A stretch of DNA of 64,000 nucleotides from an uncultured Pelagibacteraceae bacterium (lineage in GTDB: Bacteria; Pseudomonadota; Alphaproteobacteria; Pelagibacterales; Pelagibacteraceae). The stretch spans positions 1 through 64,000 of the forward strand of contig CABYZW010000004.1 of NCBI GenBank assembly GCA_902523615.1, written 5' to 3'. Positions 1 through 8,792 of this stretch are shown one piece after another. A program made the translations under genes and the position numbers. Each line of letters opens with the position of its first letter. The first letter of the stretch is position 1. The notes under the pieces were generated by a model. It made no database searches. It saw only the letters and a list, made by a program, of their open reading frames with translations, and had not been told where the DNA came from.

Positions 1-1
1 A

Positions 2-1150
2 AATGAAAATATCAAAAAAGAGTCTGTAAAAAGGAACGAAAGAATAAATATAATCGAAAAAGAAATAGAAAGCTGGAAAAATTTATTAACAAATTCTGAA
101 AGAATGTTAACTGAACTAAGCGAAAGAAAAGATAAGTTAAAATTACAATTAGATAAGTTAGATAATCAACCTAAGTTACAAGCAGAAAAAAAAGGTCAAA
201 TTTCTGAAGGGCTAAGAATCTCCGAGGAAGAAAAAATAGAGAATGACTTAATTATTAATTCAACCGATCAAAAAATAGAAACTTTAAGGTCTCAATTAAA
301 TGAAATTCAAGAACAATCGATACAAATCAGAGAAAGAAAAGCTAGTTCTGCTGCAACTGTTGATGGACTAAAAAAAAGAAAAAATGATTTGATAGATAGA
401 ATTAGTTCAGAATTGAATTTGACAGAAGAAAATATTTTAGAAAATTCAAACCTTTTTGGAAAAGAAGAACTTCCAGATGCGGTTGATCAAGAAGATTTAA
501 TGGATAAAAAAAAACAAGAAAGAGAGAAATTGGGTTCAGTTAATTTAAAAGCTGATGAAGAAACAAATAAATATGAGGCTGAAATTAAAAAAATGGAACA
601 AGATCGAATTGATTTGGTCACTGCAATTGTAAAATTAAAAGAAAGCATTGATAAACTTAATCAAAAAGGTAGGGAAAGACTAATTGAGGCTTTTGATAAA
701 GTTAATAGAAAATTTAATGAAGTATATACAAAACTATTTAATGGAGGTAGCGCAAAATTAGAATTAGTTGACTCTGATGATCCACTTGAAGCGGGTTTGG
801 AAATGTTAGTAAGCCCACCAGGAAAAAGACTTCAATCTATTACTTTGTTATCTGGTGGTGAACAAGCATTAACAGCACTGTCATTAATCTTTGCAGTTTT
901 CTTAACAAACCCTTCACCAATATGTGTGCTCGACGAAGTAGATGCACCATTAGACGATGCAAATGTCACAAGATTCTGTAGCTTGCTTGGGGAACTTATA
1001 AAGATCACTAACACTAAATTTATAATCGTCACTCATCATGCTCTAACAATGTCTAAAATGAATAGGCTATATGGTGTTACTATGCCTGAAAAAGGTATTA
1101 GCCAATTAGTTGCTGTTGATTTACAAAAAGCGGAAAGTATGGTTGCTTAA
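2..1150 (+). CDS. smc: Chromosome segregation ATPase SMC, C-terminal part (5' end outside window)
   Basis: The frame is open from base 2 with no stop, so this is the last 382 residues of a longer gene. It shows the descending coiled coil (Glu/Lys/Leu-rich, about the first 210 residues) and then the C-terminal ATPase head, with the ABC signature LSGGEQ encoded near 848-865 and the Walker B/D-loop stretch CVLDEVDAPLDD near 920-960. In the family two such heads dimerise with ATP and, with ScpA/ScpB, compact and segregate the chromosome. The first ATG inside the window (104) lies in the coiled coil and is not the real start. The ATP synthase F0 genes follow after 8 bases. Confidence 0.95.
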   Translation, partial: NENIKKESVKRNERINIIEKEIESWKNLLTNSERMLTELSERKDKLKLQLDKLDNQPKLQAEKKGQISEGLRISEEEKIENDLIINSTDQKIETLRSQLNEIQEQSIQIRERKASSAATVDGLKKRKNDLIDRISSELNLTEENILENSNLFGKEELPDAVDQEDLMDKKKQEREKLGSVNLKADEETNKYEAEIKKMEQDRIDLVTAIVKLKESIDKLNQKGRERLIEAFDKVNRKFNEVYTKLFNGGSAKLELVDSDDPLEAGLEMLVSPPGKRLQSITLLSGGEQALTALSLIFAVFLTNPSPICVLDEVDAPLDDANVTRFCSLLGELIKITNTKFIIVTHHALTMSKMNRLYGVTMPEKGISQLVAVDLQKAESMVA

Positions 1151-1158
1151 ATAAATAA

Positions 1159-1434
1159 ATGTCAAAAGATCAATTCAAAACTCGCTTAGAGATTGCAAAG
1201 AAGAGGTTTTCAAAAAGAAACCTAGATAACAAAAAACACAATCCATCCCCAATTGGCACCGCTTTTAAACTCAGCACTGAGTTAGTCTCTGCTGTCGCTG
1301 TAGGGACAATTATTGGGTTTATTTTAGATAAGACCTTTGGTACTAAACCATTGTTAATTTTAATTTTTTTTTTTGTAGGTGTAATTGCAGGAATAACTAA
1401 TGTAATAAGATCTGCAAAGAATATGCAAAAATAG
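1159..1434 (+). CDS. atpI: ATP synthase accessory protein AtpI/AtpZ family
   Basis: This 91-residue protein has a basic, hydrophilic first 45 residues followed by two hydrophobic helices (about 47-65 and 70-86), the layout of the AtpI/AtpZ family that sits at the head of F0 operons. Family members are linked to c-ring assembly or Mg/Ca transport; neither role can be read from this sequence. It lies directly upstream of atpB with 10 bases between them, which supports the assignment more than the weakly conserved sequence does. Confidence 0.82.
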   Translation: MSKDQFKTRLEIAKKRFSKRNLDNKKHNPSPIGTAFKLSTELVSAVAVGTIIGFILDKTFGTKPLLILIFFFVGVIAGITNVIRSAKNMQK

Positions 1435-1444
1435 ATGTAAACTT

Positions 1445-2179
1445 ATGGCAGCAAATCCAATGACACAATTCGAAGTTTACAGAATTGGTCCTGAAATTAA
1501 AATAGGTGCTTTTGATATTTCATTTACTAACGCAAGTTTGTTTATGGTTGTTAGCTCGTTGGCAATTTTAATTATTTTTAATTTAGGATCCAAAAAAAAT
1601 TATATGTTTCCTAATAAAATTCAACTTTTAGCTGAACTCAGCTTTACTTTTGTTTCCAAAATGATTAATGATACAGCAGGTTCAAAAGCAAAACCATATT
1701 TTTCATTTATTTTTTCTTTATTTATGTTTGTGCTTTTCTGTAATATGTTTGGGATGATCCCGTATACTTTCACTGTTACAAGTCACATAATAGTAACTTT
1801 TGTATTAGCCTCATTTATATTCATTGGAGTAACAATTATTGGATTTATCAAGCATGGTTTTGGTTATCTCAAATTATTTGTACCTAGTGGAGTTCCAATA
1901 GTGCTGCTTCCTTTAATAGTAGTTATTGAAATAATATCCTATTTAAGTAGACCAATAAGTTTATCTGTTAGATTATTTGCTAATATGATGGCAGGACATA
2001 CTATGATGAAAGTTTTCGGAGGCTTTGTAGTAAGCCTTGGAATTGTCGGTGGATGGCTTCCACTGAGTTTTTCGGTTGCTTTAACTGGTTTGGAGATCTT
2101 AGTTGCTTTTCTTCAAGCATATGTTTTTGCAATCTTAACATGTATCTATTTAAATGATGCATTAAACTTACACCATTAA
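1445..2179 (+). CDS. atpB: ATP synthase F0 subunit a
   Basis: This 244-residue multi-pass membrane protein forms the proton half-channels next to the c-ring. The diagnostic helix contains SLSVRLFANMMAGH around residues 172-185, with the essential arginine at R176, and a second conserved polar helix lies near the C terminus (FLQAYVFAILTCIYL). Length and hydrophobic pattern fit the bacterial family. It is the second gene of the F0 operon, followed after 17 bases by atpE. Confidence 0.97.
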   Translation: MAANPMTQFEVYRIGPEIKIGAFDISFTNASLFMVVSSLAILIIFNLGSKKNYMFPNKIQLLAELSFTFVSKMINDTAGSKAKPYFSFIFSLFMFVLFCNMFGMIPYTFTVTSHIIVTFVLASFIFIGVTIIGFIKHGFGYLKLFVPSGVPIVLLPLIVVIEIISYLSRPISLSVRLFANMMAGHTMMKVFGGFVVSLGIVGGWLPLSFSVALTGLEILVAFLQAYVFAILTCIYLNDALNLHH

Positions 2180-2184
2180 ACAAT

Positions 2185-2192
2185 AAGGAGGA
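2185..2192 (+). promoter_or_regulatory. Strong Shine-Dalgarno sequence of atpE
   Basis: AAGGAGGA lies 4 bases before the atpE ATG at 2197. Most genes in this window have weak or no Shine-Dalgarno sequence, so this near-perfect one fits the need for many more c subunits than a or b subunits from one transcript. Confidence 0.75.
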
Positions 2193-2196
2193 CATA

Positions 2197-2424
2197 ATGG
2201 AATTAGAAGCAGCAAAAATGATCGGAGCAGGTTTAGCAGCCATAGCTTTAGCTGGTGCTGGTGTTGGCATTGGAATAATTTTTGGAAATTATTTATCTGG
2301 TGCAATGAGAAATCCATCAGCAGCACAAAAACAATTTCCTAATTTACTTCTGGGTTTCGCTTTAGCGGAAGCTACAGGGTTATTTGGTTTAGTAGTTGCG
2401 TTAATCATTCTATTTGCATTTTAA
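2197..2424 (+). CDS. atpE: ATP synthase F0 subunit c
   Basis: This 75-residue helical hairpin forms the rotor ring. Helix 1 carries the glycine-rich GAGVGIGIIFG stretch (about 20-30), the polar loop contains RNPSA (38-42), and helix 2 carries the ion-binding carboxylate E58 in FALAEATG. Helix 1 lacks the glutamine typical of sodium-binding c subunits, so a proton-driven ring is inferred. It lies between atpB and the two b-type stator genes. Confidence 0.97.
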   Translation: MELEAAKMIGAGLAAIALAGAGVGIGIIFGNYLSGAMRNPSAAQKQFPNLLLGFALAEATGLFGLVVALIILFAF

Positions 2425-2429
2425 ACTTA

Positions 2430-3017
2430 ATGATTAAAAAAATTTTTTTTCAGTCGATTTTTCTTAATTTCTTTTTTATAGAAGTTTTTGCTGCTGAAAG
2501 TGAGGGAATGCCTCAATTAAATCCTGAATTTTGGATTTCACAAATATTCTGGCTTTCACTTACTTTTGGAATTCTTTATATAGTTTTATCGAAACTTATA
2601 TTGCCTAAAATAAGTGCTAATTTGGAGTTGAGAAAATCTCAAATACAAGAAAACATTGAGGCTGCAGAAAGACTGAGAGAAAACAGTGAAATTAAGTTAA
2701 AAGAGTATGACAGTATTATTTTAGACAGCAAGTCAAAAGCAAAGAACATTTTTAAAGATGCAAGGGAAAAGGTACTAAAAGATATTAATTTTAAAAAAGA
2801 AACTTTAGATAAACAAATTAATGAGGAAATTCAAAAAGCTGAGAAAGAAATTGAAATCCTTCATACAGGTGCTAGAGATAAAATTAACAAAATTGCGATT
2901 GAAACATCCTCACAGTTACTGAAAAAACTAATAGGCGCAGATGTAAATCATAGTAGTATTTCTGCAATAGTAAATGATTTATCCAAAAAGAATGGAGATA
3001 AATATTATGGTAATTGA
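2430..3017 (+). CDS. atpF': ATP synthase F0 subunit b' (stator)
   Basis: This 195-residue protein has an extra hydrophobic stretch at residues 1-21 ending AAES, a second membrane helix (about 36-58), and then a long charged helix (about 60-165) typical of the peripheral stalk. Alphaproteobacteria and cyanobacteria use a heterodimer of b and b', and two such genes stand in tandem here. The first hydrophobic segment resembles a cleavable signal, as often seen in b' subunits. It is placed 5 bases after atpE and overlaps the next gene by 11 bases. Confidence 0.9.
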   Translation: MIKKIFFQSIFLNFFFIEVFAAESEGMPQLNPEFWISQIFWLSLTFGILYIVLSKLILPKISANLELRKSQIQENIEAAERLRENSEIKLKEYDSIILDSKSKAKNIFKDAREKVLKDINFKKETLDKQINEEIQKAEKEIEILHTGARDKINKIAIETSSQLLKKLIGADVNHSSISAIVNDLSKKNGDKYYGN

Positions 3018-3507
3018 CTCTACATTCTGGGTTGCAGTTTCATTTATTATTTTTTTTGGAGGTTTAATATATTTAAAAGTTCCACAGAAAATAAATGAGA
3101 TACTCAATAAATTAATTTCTGATATTAAAAATGAGATTGATGAAAGTGAAAAACTTAGAACTGAAGCTAAAATACTTTTAGATAAAGCTCAAAAAAAATT
3201 AGCTACTGCCGAAACAGCAAGTAAAGAAATATTAGACCAAGCTAAAAAGGATAGTGATAAGTTGATTATAGATTTAAATGACAAATTTCATAAAAATTCT
3301 GAGCTCAAAAAAAACCTCGCAGAAAATAAAATAATTCAGATGAAAGAGGCCGCTATTAAAGAAATTAAGGATACTTCAATTAAAATTGCTGTTGATTCAG
3401 TTAAAAAAATTATCAATACTTCAGTTGATAAATCTAAGTTAGACACATTATTTCAAAAAAATTTAGAAGAAACTAAAGAAGAATTAAAAAAAATTAATTC
3501 ACAATAA
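3007..3507 (+). CDS. atpF: ATP synthase F0 subunit b (stator)
   Basis: This protein has about 166 residues: one N-terminal membrane helix (DSTFWVAVSFIIFFGGLIYL) followed by a long amphipathic charged helix, the b-subunit stalk that contacts delta and F1. I chose the ATG at 3007 because GGAGA lies about 8 bases upstream and the membrane helix starts at once; an in-frame ATG at 2974 would add 11 residues deep inside the b' gene. It overlaps b' by 11 bases, suggesting coupled translation. The F1 genes are not nearby, the split arrangement known from Alphaproteobacteria. Confidence 0.9.
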   Translation: MVIDSTFWVAVSFIIFFGGLIYLKVPQKINEILNKLISDIKNEIDESEKLRTEAKILLDKAQKKLATAETASKEILDQAKKDSDKLIIDLNDKFHKNSELKKNLAENKIIQMKEAAIKEIKDTSIKIAVDSVKKIINTSVDKSKLDTLFQKNLEETKEELKKINSQ

Positions 3508-3543
3508 CCTTACAATTTTTTTAAAAAACTATAAATTATAACC

Positions 3544-5004
3544 ATGAATTCTGTTGTAATAGGTTCCGGGTTTGGTGGTATAGCTGCTGCACTTCGTCTA
3601 AAAGCTAAAGGTCACAATGTTACTTTAATTGAAAAACATCCTGACCTTGGAGGAAGAGCAAGGGTGTTCAAAAGAAATGGATTTACCTATGATGGAGGCC
3701 CAACAGTTATTACAGCACCATACTTAATAAATGAATTATTTGAATTATTTAAAAAAGATCCAAAAAATTATATTAAACTATCTCCACTCAAGGTTTGGTA
3801 TCAATTTGTTTTTGAGGATAATTCTAAATTTAACTATTCAGGTAATGAAAAAGAGATGAAAAATCAAATCGCAGCAATGAGTAAAGATGATGTTATAGGT
3901 TATGAGAAATTAGTAAACTTTACGAAAAAAATTTTTGACAAAGGGTTTACAGAATTAGCTGATGTTCCATTTGATAAACCTTTAGTTATGATGCGACAAC
4001 TACCAGCTTTATTAAAACTTAAAAGTTATAAATCAGTTTATTCGTTGGTTTCGTCTTATATAAAAAATGAAAAATTAAGAAGAATGTTGAGTATGCATCC
4101 ACTTTTAGTCGGAGGAAATCCTTTTACTACAACCTCTATCTATGGACTTATCTTATATTTAGAAAAAAAATGGGGTATCTATTATTCAATGGGTGGAACG
4201 GGAAATATTATAAAAGGTTTTGAAAAGTTAATGAATGAAGTTGGTATAAAAATAATTAAAGGTCATGAAGTTAAAAAAATTATTTCAAATGGGAATAAAA
4301 TAACTGGTATTCAATTAGATAATCAAAATTATATTGAAACTAATAATGTTATTTGTAATGCAGACCCACCTGCTGTTTATGAAAAAATGTTAAATGGAAA
4401 TTCAAATAATTCAATCATGTTTAATTGGAAAAAAAATAGAATGGAATATTCTATGGGATTATTTGTATATTATTTTGGAACAAAAAAAAAGTATGAAAAT
4501 ATAGAACACCATACTATTAAGTTTGGAAACAAGTACAAAGAGCATCTTGATGACATATTCAATAATAAAAAATTAAATAATGATATTAGTTACTATCTTC
4601 ATAGACCTTCCGCTACAGACAAATCTATGGCACCAGAAGGCCAAGATTGTTTTTATGTTCTTGTTCCAGTGCCTAACAATCAATCAAAAATTGATTGGTC
4701 TATTGAAGGTGGAAAAATGAAAGATTTGGTAATTGATAAAATGGAAAAAGATTTAATGCCAAATCTTAGAGAAAATATTATTGAAGATTTTTATTTAACA
4801 CCAGATTACTTTGAAAAAGATTTAAATACAAAATATGGTTCTGGTTTTTCAATCCAGCCAAAATTTTCTCAATCAGCTTATTTTAGATTTCATAATAAGT
4901 CAGAGATATTTGATGGACTTTATTTTGTAGGAGCAGGTACTCATCCAGGGGCAGGTGTACCTGGGGTACTTTCTTCAGCAAAAGTATTAGATAAAATTGT
5001 ATAA
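3544..5004 (+). CDS. crtI: Phytoene desaturase CrtI
   Basis: This 486-residue FAD protein converts phytoene to lycopene by successive desaturations. The dinucleotide-binding motif GSGFGG is at residues 7-12, followed by the acidic end of beta-2 and GGRARV (about 34-39), then DGGPTV, all standard in CrtI. The C-terminal FAD segment reads YFVGAGTHPGAGVPGVL. Its stop overlaps the crtB start by one base, and with crtB and crtY it forms one operon. Only 36 AT-rich bases separate it from atpF, so readthrough from the ATP synthase genes or a short promoter there are both possible. Confidence 0.95.
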   Translation: MNSVVIGSGFGGIAAALRLKAKGHNVTLIEKHPDLGGRARVFKRNGFTYDGGPTVITAPYLINELFELFKKDPKNYIKLSPLKVWYQFVFEDNSKFNYSGNEKEMKNQIAAMSKDDVIGYEKLVNFTKKIFDKGFTELADVPFDKPLVMMRQLPALLKLKSYKSVYSLVSSYIKNEKLRRMLSMHPLLVGGNPFTTTSIYGLILYLEKKWGIYYSMGGTGNIIKGFEKLMNEVGIKIIKGHEVKKIISNGNKITGIQLDNQNYIETNNVICNADPPAVYEKMLNGNSNNSIMFNWKKNRMEYSMGLFVYYFGTKKKYENIEHHTIKFGNKYKEHLDDIFNNKKLNNDISYYLHRPSATDKSMAPEGQDCFYVLVPVPNNQSKIDWSIEGGKMKDLVIDKMEKDLMPNLRENIIEDFYLTPDYFEKDLNTKYGSGFSIQPKFSQSAYFRFHNKSEIFDGLYFVGAGTHPGAGVPGVLSSAKVLDKIV

Positions 5005-5855
5005 TGTCTGATAAAAGTTACTTATCTGTCTACGCTAAATCATTCAATTGGGCTGGTTTTTTTTTGCCCAAAAAAACGTTAAAAAAATGTTCTGTTTTAT
5101 ATGATTTTTGTAGAGTTGCAGACAACATTGCAGATGATAACGATAAAATAGAAAATAAAAAAAAAAAATTTAATCATTTTGAAAATAATTTTAATCAAAA
5201 AAACTTTGATGATCCTATTATCAAAAATATGTGGGATCTTATTGAAGAATTCAATATATCCTTGAAAATTGTTCAAGATTTACTGATGGGAATAAAATCA
5301 GATATTAAAGATAAGGTTAAATTAGATACAAAGAAAGATCTGTTAGTTTACTCATACAGAGTGGCTGGAACCGTTGGATTGATGATGGCAAAAATTTTCA
5401 AAGTTAATAAAAAAAGTTCTCTTAAATCAGCAATCGATCTAGGAATTGCGATGCAGCTTACTAATATATCGAGAGATGTAATTGAAGATTCTAAAAATAA
5501 TCGTTTTTATATAAATGAAAATTTTGAGGAAATTTTATCTACTATCAATCTTGCTGAAACTTTTTATGAAAATTCATTTTATTCGATTAAGGATATACCT
5601 ATTAGTTTACGTTTTTCTATTCTGGTAGCTAGAAGAGTTTACAGAAAAATAGGACATAAGATAACAAATAAAAAAAATCTAGAAAATTATCTAAATTCAG
5701 GAAAGATATATGTATCGAACGTTGAAAAAATTATAGAGACTTTTCTATCAATTTTTGACTTAATTAGACTATCGTTTAGTCATAAATTAGATAATGAAAT
5801 ACAACATAATCATAATTTAATAAATGAGGAAATAGATTTAAATGAAAGAATTTGA
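5004..5855 (+). CDS. crtB: Phytoene synthase CrtB
   Basis: This 283-residue squalene/phytoene synthase family enzyme condenses two geranylgeranyl diphosphates into phytoene. The two aspartate-rich Mg-diphosphate motifs are present: DNIAD at 40-44 and RDVIED at 156-161, with YSYRVAGTVG between them (about 115-124). Its start overlaps crtI and its end overlaps crtY by 14 bases, so translation is probably coupled. The substrate-forming crtE is not in the window and must lie elsewhere. Confidence 0.95.
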   Translation: MSDKSYLSVYAKSFNWAGFFLPKKTLKKCSVLYDFCRVADNIADDNDKIENKKKKFNHFENNFNQKNFDDPIIKNMWDLIEEFNISLKIVQDLLMGIKSDIKDKVKLDTKKDLLVYSYRVAGTVGLMMAKIFKVNKKSSLKSAIDLGIAMQLTNISRDVIEDSKNNRFYINENFEEILSTINLAETFYENSFYSIKDIPISLRFSILVARRVYRKIGHKITNKKNLENYLNSGKIYVSNVEKIIETFLSIFDLIRLSFSHKLDNEIQHNHNLINEEIDLNERI

Positions 5856-6909
5856 TTATATTATTGTTGGTGGTGGTTGTGCAGGATTATCACTTGCTTA
5901 TGAACTTGAGATTAATGAAAAATTAAAAAATAAAACTTTAGCTATTATTGAACCAAGAGCAAAATATAAAAGAGACAAAACTTGGTCTTTTTGGAAAGTA
6001 GCAGCACACAATTTTGATGATTGTGTTAAAAAAAATTGGGAAAATTTTTCAATTAACATACCAAAAAAAACTAAACATTTAGAATGTAAAATTTATCCAT
6101 ACCAAAGTATTGATAGTGGACTATTCTACGAAAAAATTAACAGAAAATTAAAAGAAAATAATAATATTTCTTTTTTTAAAGATATGAGCGAAATTAATTC
6201 AAAGAATTCTTTTGTTTTTAATAGTGTTCCAGCAATCGAAAAAAAACATCATAACCTTTGGCAGCATTTTTGTGGAGTAGAAGTTGAAACTAAAAATGAT
6301 TTCTTTGACGATGAAATTTTTAATCTTATGGATTTTGATTGTGATCAAAGAGAAAGTGTGCATTTTTTTTATACTCTACCCTATTCAAAGACTACGGCTT
6401 TAATTGAAACTACATGGTTATCGAAAATGAATGACGACTCTCAAAAAGACTACGACACACAAATTAAAGATTATATTGAAAATCATCTAAATTTAAAAGA
6501 TTACAAAATAATTTATAAAGAAGAAGGTGCAATACCTCTTTTCTACCCAATAAATGAAAAAGTTAGAAACAAAATAAATATTGGAACTGCTGGAGGTATG
6601 ACGAGATTAAGTACAGGTTACACTTTTCTAAATATTCAAGAACACAGTAGATATATAAGAGAGAATATCGAAAATATTGCACATGCTAAAAAATATAAAA
6701 TTGGTAATAAGTATCAATTTTTAGATGATATATTTCTTAGAGTCCTTGAAAAACACCCAGAAAAAATGCCTAAAATATTTTTTAAAATGTTTAAGGCCTC
6801 TCCAAAGACTGTTATAAAATTTTTGTCTAATAAAAGTAATTTTTTTGAAGATTTATCTATTATTTTTAGAATGCCAAAATTGACTTTTATTAAGGCTTTA
6901 TTTTATTGA
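5842..6909 (+). CDS. crtY: Lycopene beta-cyclase CrtY
   Basis: This 355-residue flavoprotein cyclises lycopene to beta-carotene. It has the N-terminal VGGGCAGLSLA nucleotide-binding motif (9-19), the KTWSFW stretch typical of bacterial CrtY, and a central GTAGGMTRLSTGYTF segment matching the conserved glycine/threonine block of the family. It is slightly shorter than many CrtY proteins (about 380-400 residues). The position after crtB and before the carotene-cleavage gene agrees with the assignment. Confidence 0.92.
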   Translation: MKEFDYIIVGGGCAGLSLAYELEINEKLKNKTLAIIEPRAKYKRDKTWSFWKVAAHNFDDCVKKNWENFSINIPKKTKHLECKIYPYQSIDSGLFYEKINRKLKENNNISFFKDMSEINSKNSFVFNSVPAIEKKHHNLWQHFCGVEVETKNDFFDDEIFNLMDFDCDQRESVHFFYTLPYSKTTALIETTWLSKMNDDSQKDYDTQIKDYIENHLNLKDYKIIYKEEGAIPLFYPINEKVRNKINIGTAGGMTRLSTGYTFLNIQEHSRYIRENIENIAHAKKYKIGNKYQFLDDIFLRVLEKHPEKMPKIFFKMFKASPKTVIKFLSNKSNFFEDLSIIFRMPKLTFIKALFY

Positions 6910-6921
6910 TTTAATTAAAAA

Positions 6922-7857
6922 ATGGAAAACCAATTAAAAAAAATAAATTTTAATCATTCTTTCATTTTTTTTTTATTTTGTAATTTTTTTTCTTTAACAA
7001 TTTTAAAATTTGAGAATTTAGTATTTTCACCATTATTTTGTTTACTTTTAATTTTAACTATTGGGGTCTCTCATGGTTCACTTGATCATATAAAAGGAAA
7101 AAAACTTCTGAAAATTTTTGAAATAAGAAGTATATATGTTTTTTATTTGGTATATATTTTTGTTGCTTCAACTGTAATAGTTTTATGGACAATCATGCCA
7201 TCAGTTTCATTAACAATTTTTCTAATAGTTGCTTCATTTCACTTTGGCAAAGAAGATACTCAGTTTTTAATAGCTAAAAATTCATATAACAACCAATTAT
7301 TGTTTTTCTTGAAAGGTTTTCTCGTAATTTTAGCACCTATGTTTTTTCATTTTGAAGAAACAATATCCATATTCAAATTATTACTTGTTGATAACGAGTC
7401 TTTTTATAAAACTTTAAATTTTATTGAAATGAATAACCTTATACTTTTTGGTATTATTTTAAGTACATTATCCAGTATTCTATTATTTACCAAAGAATTT
7501 GAATTAAAAAAGTTTACTATTTTTTTTGATTATTTTTCAATTTTAATTATAAATTATTATTTGTCACCCCTGATAGCTTTTACACTTTATTTTTGTTTTT
7601 TACATTCTATTAGACACGGTATTACTTTAATGCATGAGTTAGATAAGAAGGATTTAAAGAATGGGCTAAAAATTTTCATAAAAAAAGCTCTACCTCTGAC
7701 CATTCTTACCGCTATCTTTTGTTTACTTGGGCTTTATTTATTAAATAATGCATACAATTTCGATAGTTCAATTCTAAAAGTTATATTTATAGGTTTGGCG
7801 TCTTTAACCTTTCCACATATATTGCTCGAATATTTAATAGAAAAAAATGAAAAATAA
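6922..7857 (+). CDS. blh: Beta-carotene 15,15'-dioxygenase, Brp/Blh family (retinal-forming)
   Basis: This 311-residue integral membrane protein has at least six hydrophobic segments. Family histidines are visible: GVSHGSLDH (H51, H56), SFHFGKED (H107 region) and HSIRHG (about 230). Blh cleaves beta-carotene into two retinals, the chromophore of proteorhodopsin. It directly follows crtY and overlaps ispH by 11 bases. No opsin gene is in the window, so use by a rhodopsin encoded elsewhere is inference. Confidence 0.92.
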   Translation: MENQLKKINFNHSFIFFLFCNFFSLTILKFENLVFSPLFCLLLILTIGVSHGSLDHIKGKKLLKIFEIRSIYVFYLVYIFVASTVIVLWTIMPSVSLTIFLIVASFHFGKEDTQFLIAKNSYNNQLLFFLKGFLVILAPMFFHFEETISIFKLLLVDNESFYKTLNFIEMNNLILFGIILSTLSSILLFTKEFELKKFTIFFDYFSILIINYYLSPLIAFTLYFCFLHSIRHGITLMHELDKKDLKNGLKIFIKKALPLTILTAIFCLLGLYLLNNAYNFDSSILKVIFIGLASLTFPHILLEYLIEKNEK

Positions 7858-8791
7858 AGAATTAAAAATATTATTGTCTGCTCCTAGAGGTTTTTGTGCT
7901 GGTGTAGAAAGAGCTATAGAGATTGTTGAAAAATCAATTCAGAAATATGGTGCCCCCGTATATGTTCGTCACGAAATAGTACATAATAAATATGTAGTGG
8001 ATGACTTAAAAAACAAAGGCGCTATATTTGTAGAGGAACTAGAGGAAATAAAAGATAGATCTAGGCCAGTAATATTTTCAGCACACGGTGTCCCAAAAAA
8101 AATACCACAGGACGCTGAAAACTACAACATGACTTATGTTGATGCTACGTGCCCTTTAGTATCTAAAGTACACAGAGAAGCTGAAAATCTAAATAAAGCT
8201 GGATATCATTTAATTTTAATAGGACATCAAAATCACCCTGAAGTAATTGGTACTATGGGGCAATTACCTAAAGGATCAATTGATCTTATTCAAAACGAAG
8301 ATGAAGCCAAAAAATATAAAATACAAAATAACAAAAAAATTTCTTATGTTACACAAACAACATTATCAGTTGATGATACAAAAGATATAATCCAAATATT
8401 AAAAGATAAATTTCCAAATATAAAAGAACCTTTGAAAGAGGATATTTGTTATGCCACTACAAACAGGCAAATGGCAGTTAAAAATATTGCAAAAAAATGC
8501 GACTTATTTTTTGTGATAGGTAGTAGAAATTCATCTAATTCAGTTAGATTGGTGGAGGTAGCAAAAAAATCCGGCTGCTCTAATTCAATATTAATTCATT
8601 CACAAAGTGAAATCCCATTTGATTTAATCAAAAGCGCTAATACAATTGGTGTTTCCTCTGGAGCTTCTGCTCCTGAGATTCTAGTTGAAAATTTTATCAA
8701 TGAGCTAAAAAATAGATTTACAGTTAGTATAGATGAGGTAGAAATTATTAAGGAAAACGTTGTTTTCAAGGCTCCAAAAAAATTAAATTAA
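7847..8791 (+). CDS. ispH: 4-hydroxy-3-methylbut-2-enyl diphosphate reductase IspH
   Basis: This 314-residue enzyme catalyses the last step of the MEP pathway, making IPP and DMAPP at a [4Fe-4S] cluster. The three cluster cysteines are C17 (APRGFCAGV), C102 (VDATCPLVSKVH) and C201 (EDICYATTNRQ), and the substrate histidines are H42 and H130. It overlaps blh, so it is probably cotranscribed with the carotenoid genes and feeds them precursor. In other Alphaproteobacteria ispH usually neighbours thrB and rnhA, as here. Confidence 0.97.
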   Translation: MKNKELKILLSAPRGFCAGVERAIEIVEKSIQKYGAPVYVRHEIVHNKYVVDDLKNKGAIFVEELEEIKDRSRPVIFSAHGVPKKIPQDAENYNMTYVDATCPLVSKVHREAENLNKAGYHLILIGHQNHPEVIGTMGQLPKGSIDLIQNEDEAKKYKIQNNKKISYVTQTTLSVDDTKDIIQILKDKFPNIKEPLKEDICYATTNRQMAVKNIAKKCDLFFVIGSRNSSNSVRLVEVAKKSGCSNSILIHSQSEIPFDLIKSANTIGVSSGASAPEILVENFINELKNRFTVSIDEVEIIKENVVFKAPKKLN

Positions 8792-8792
8792 A

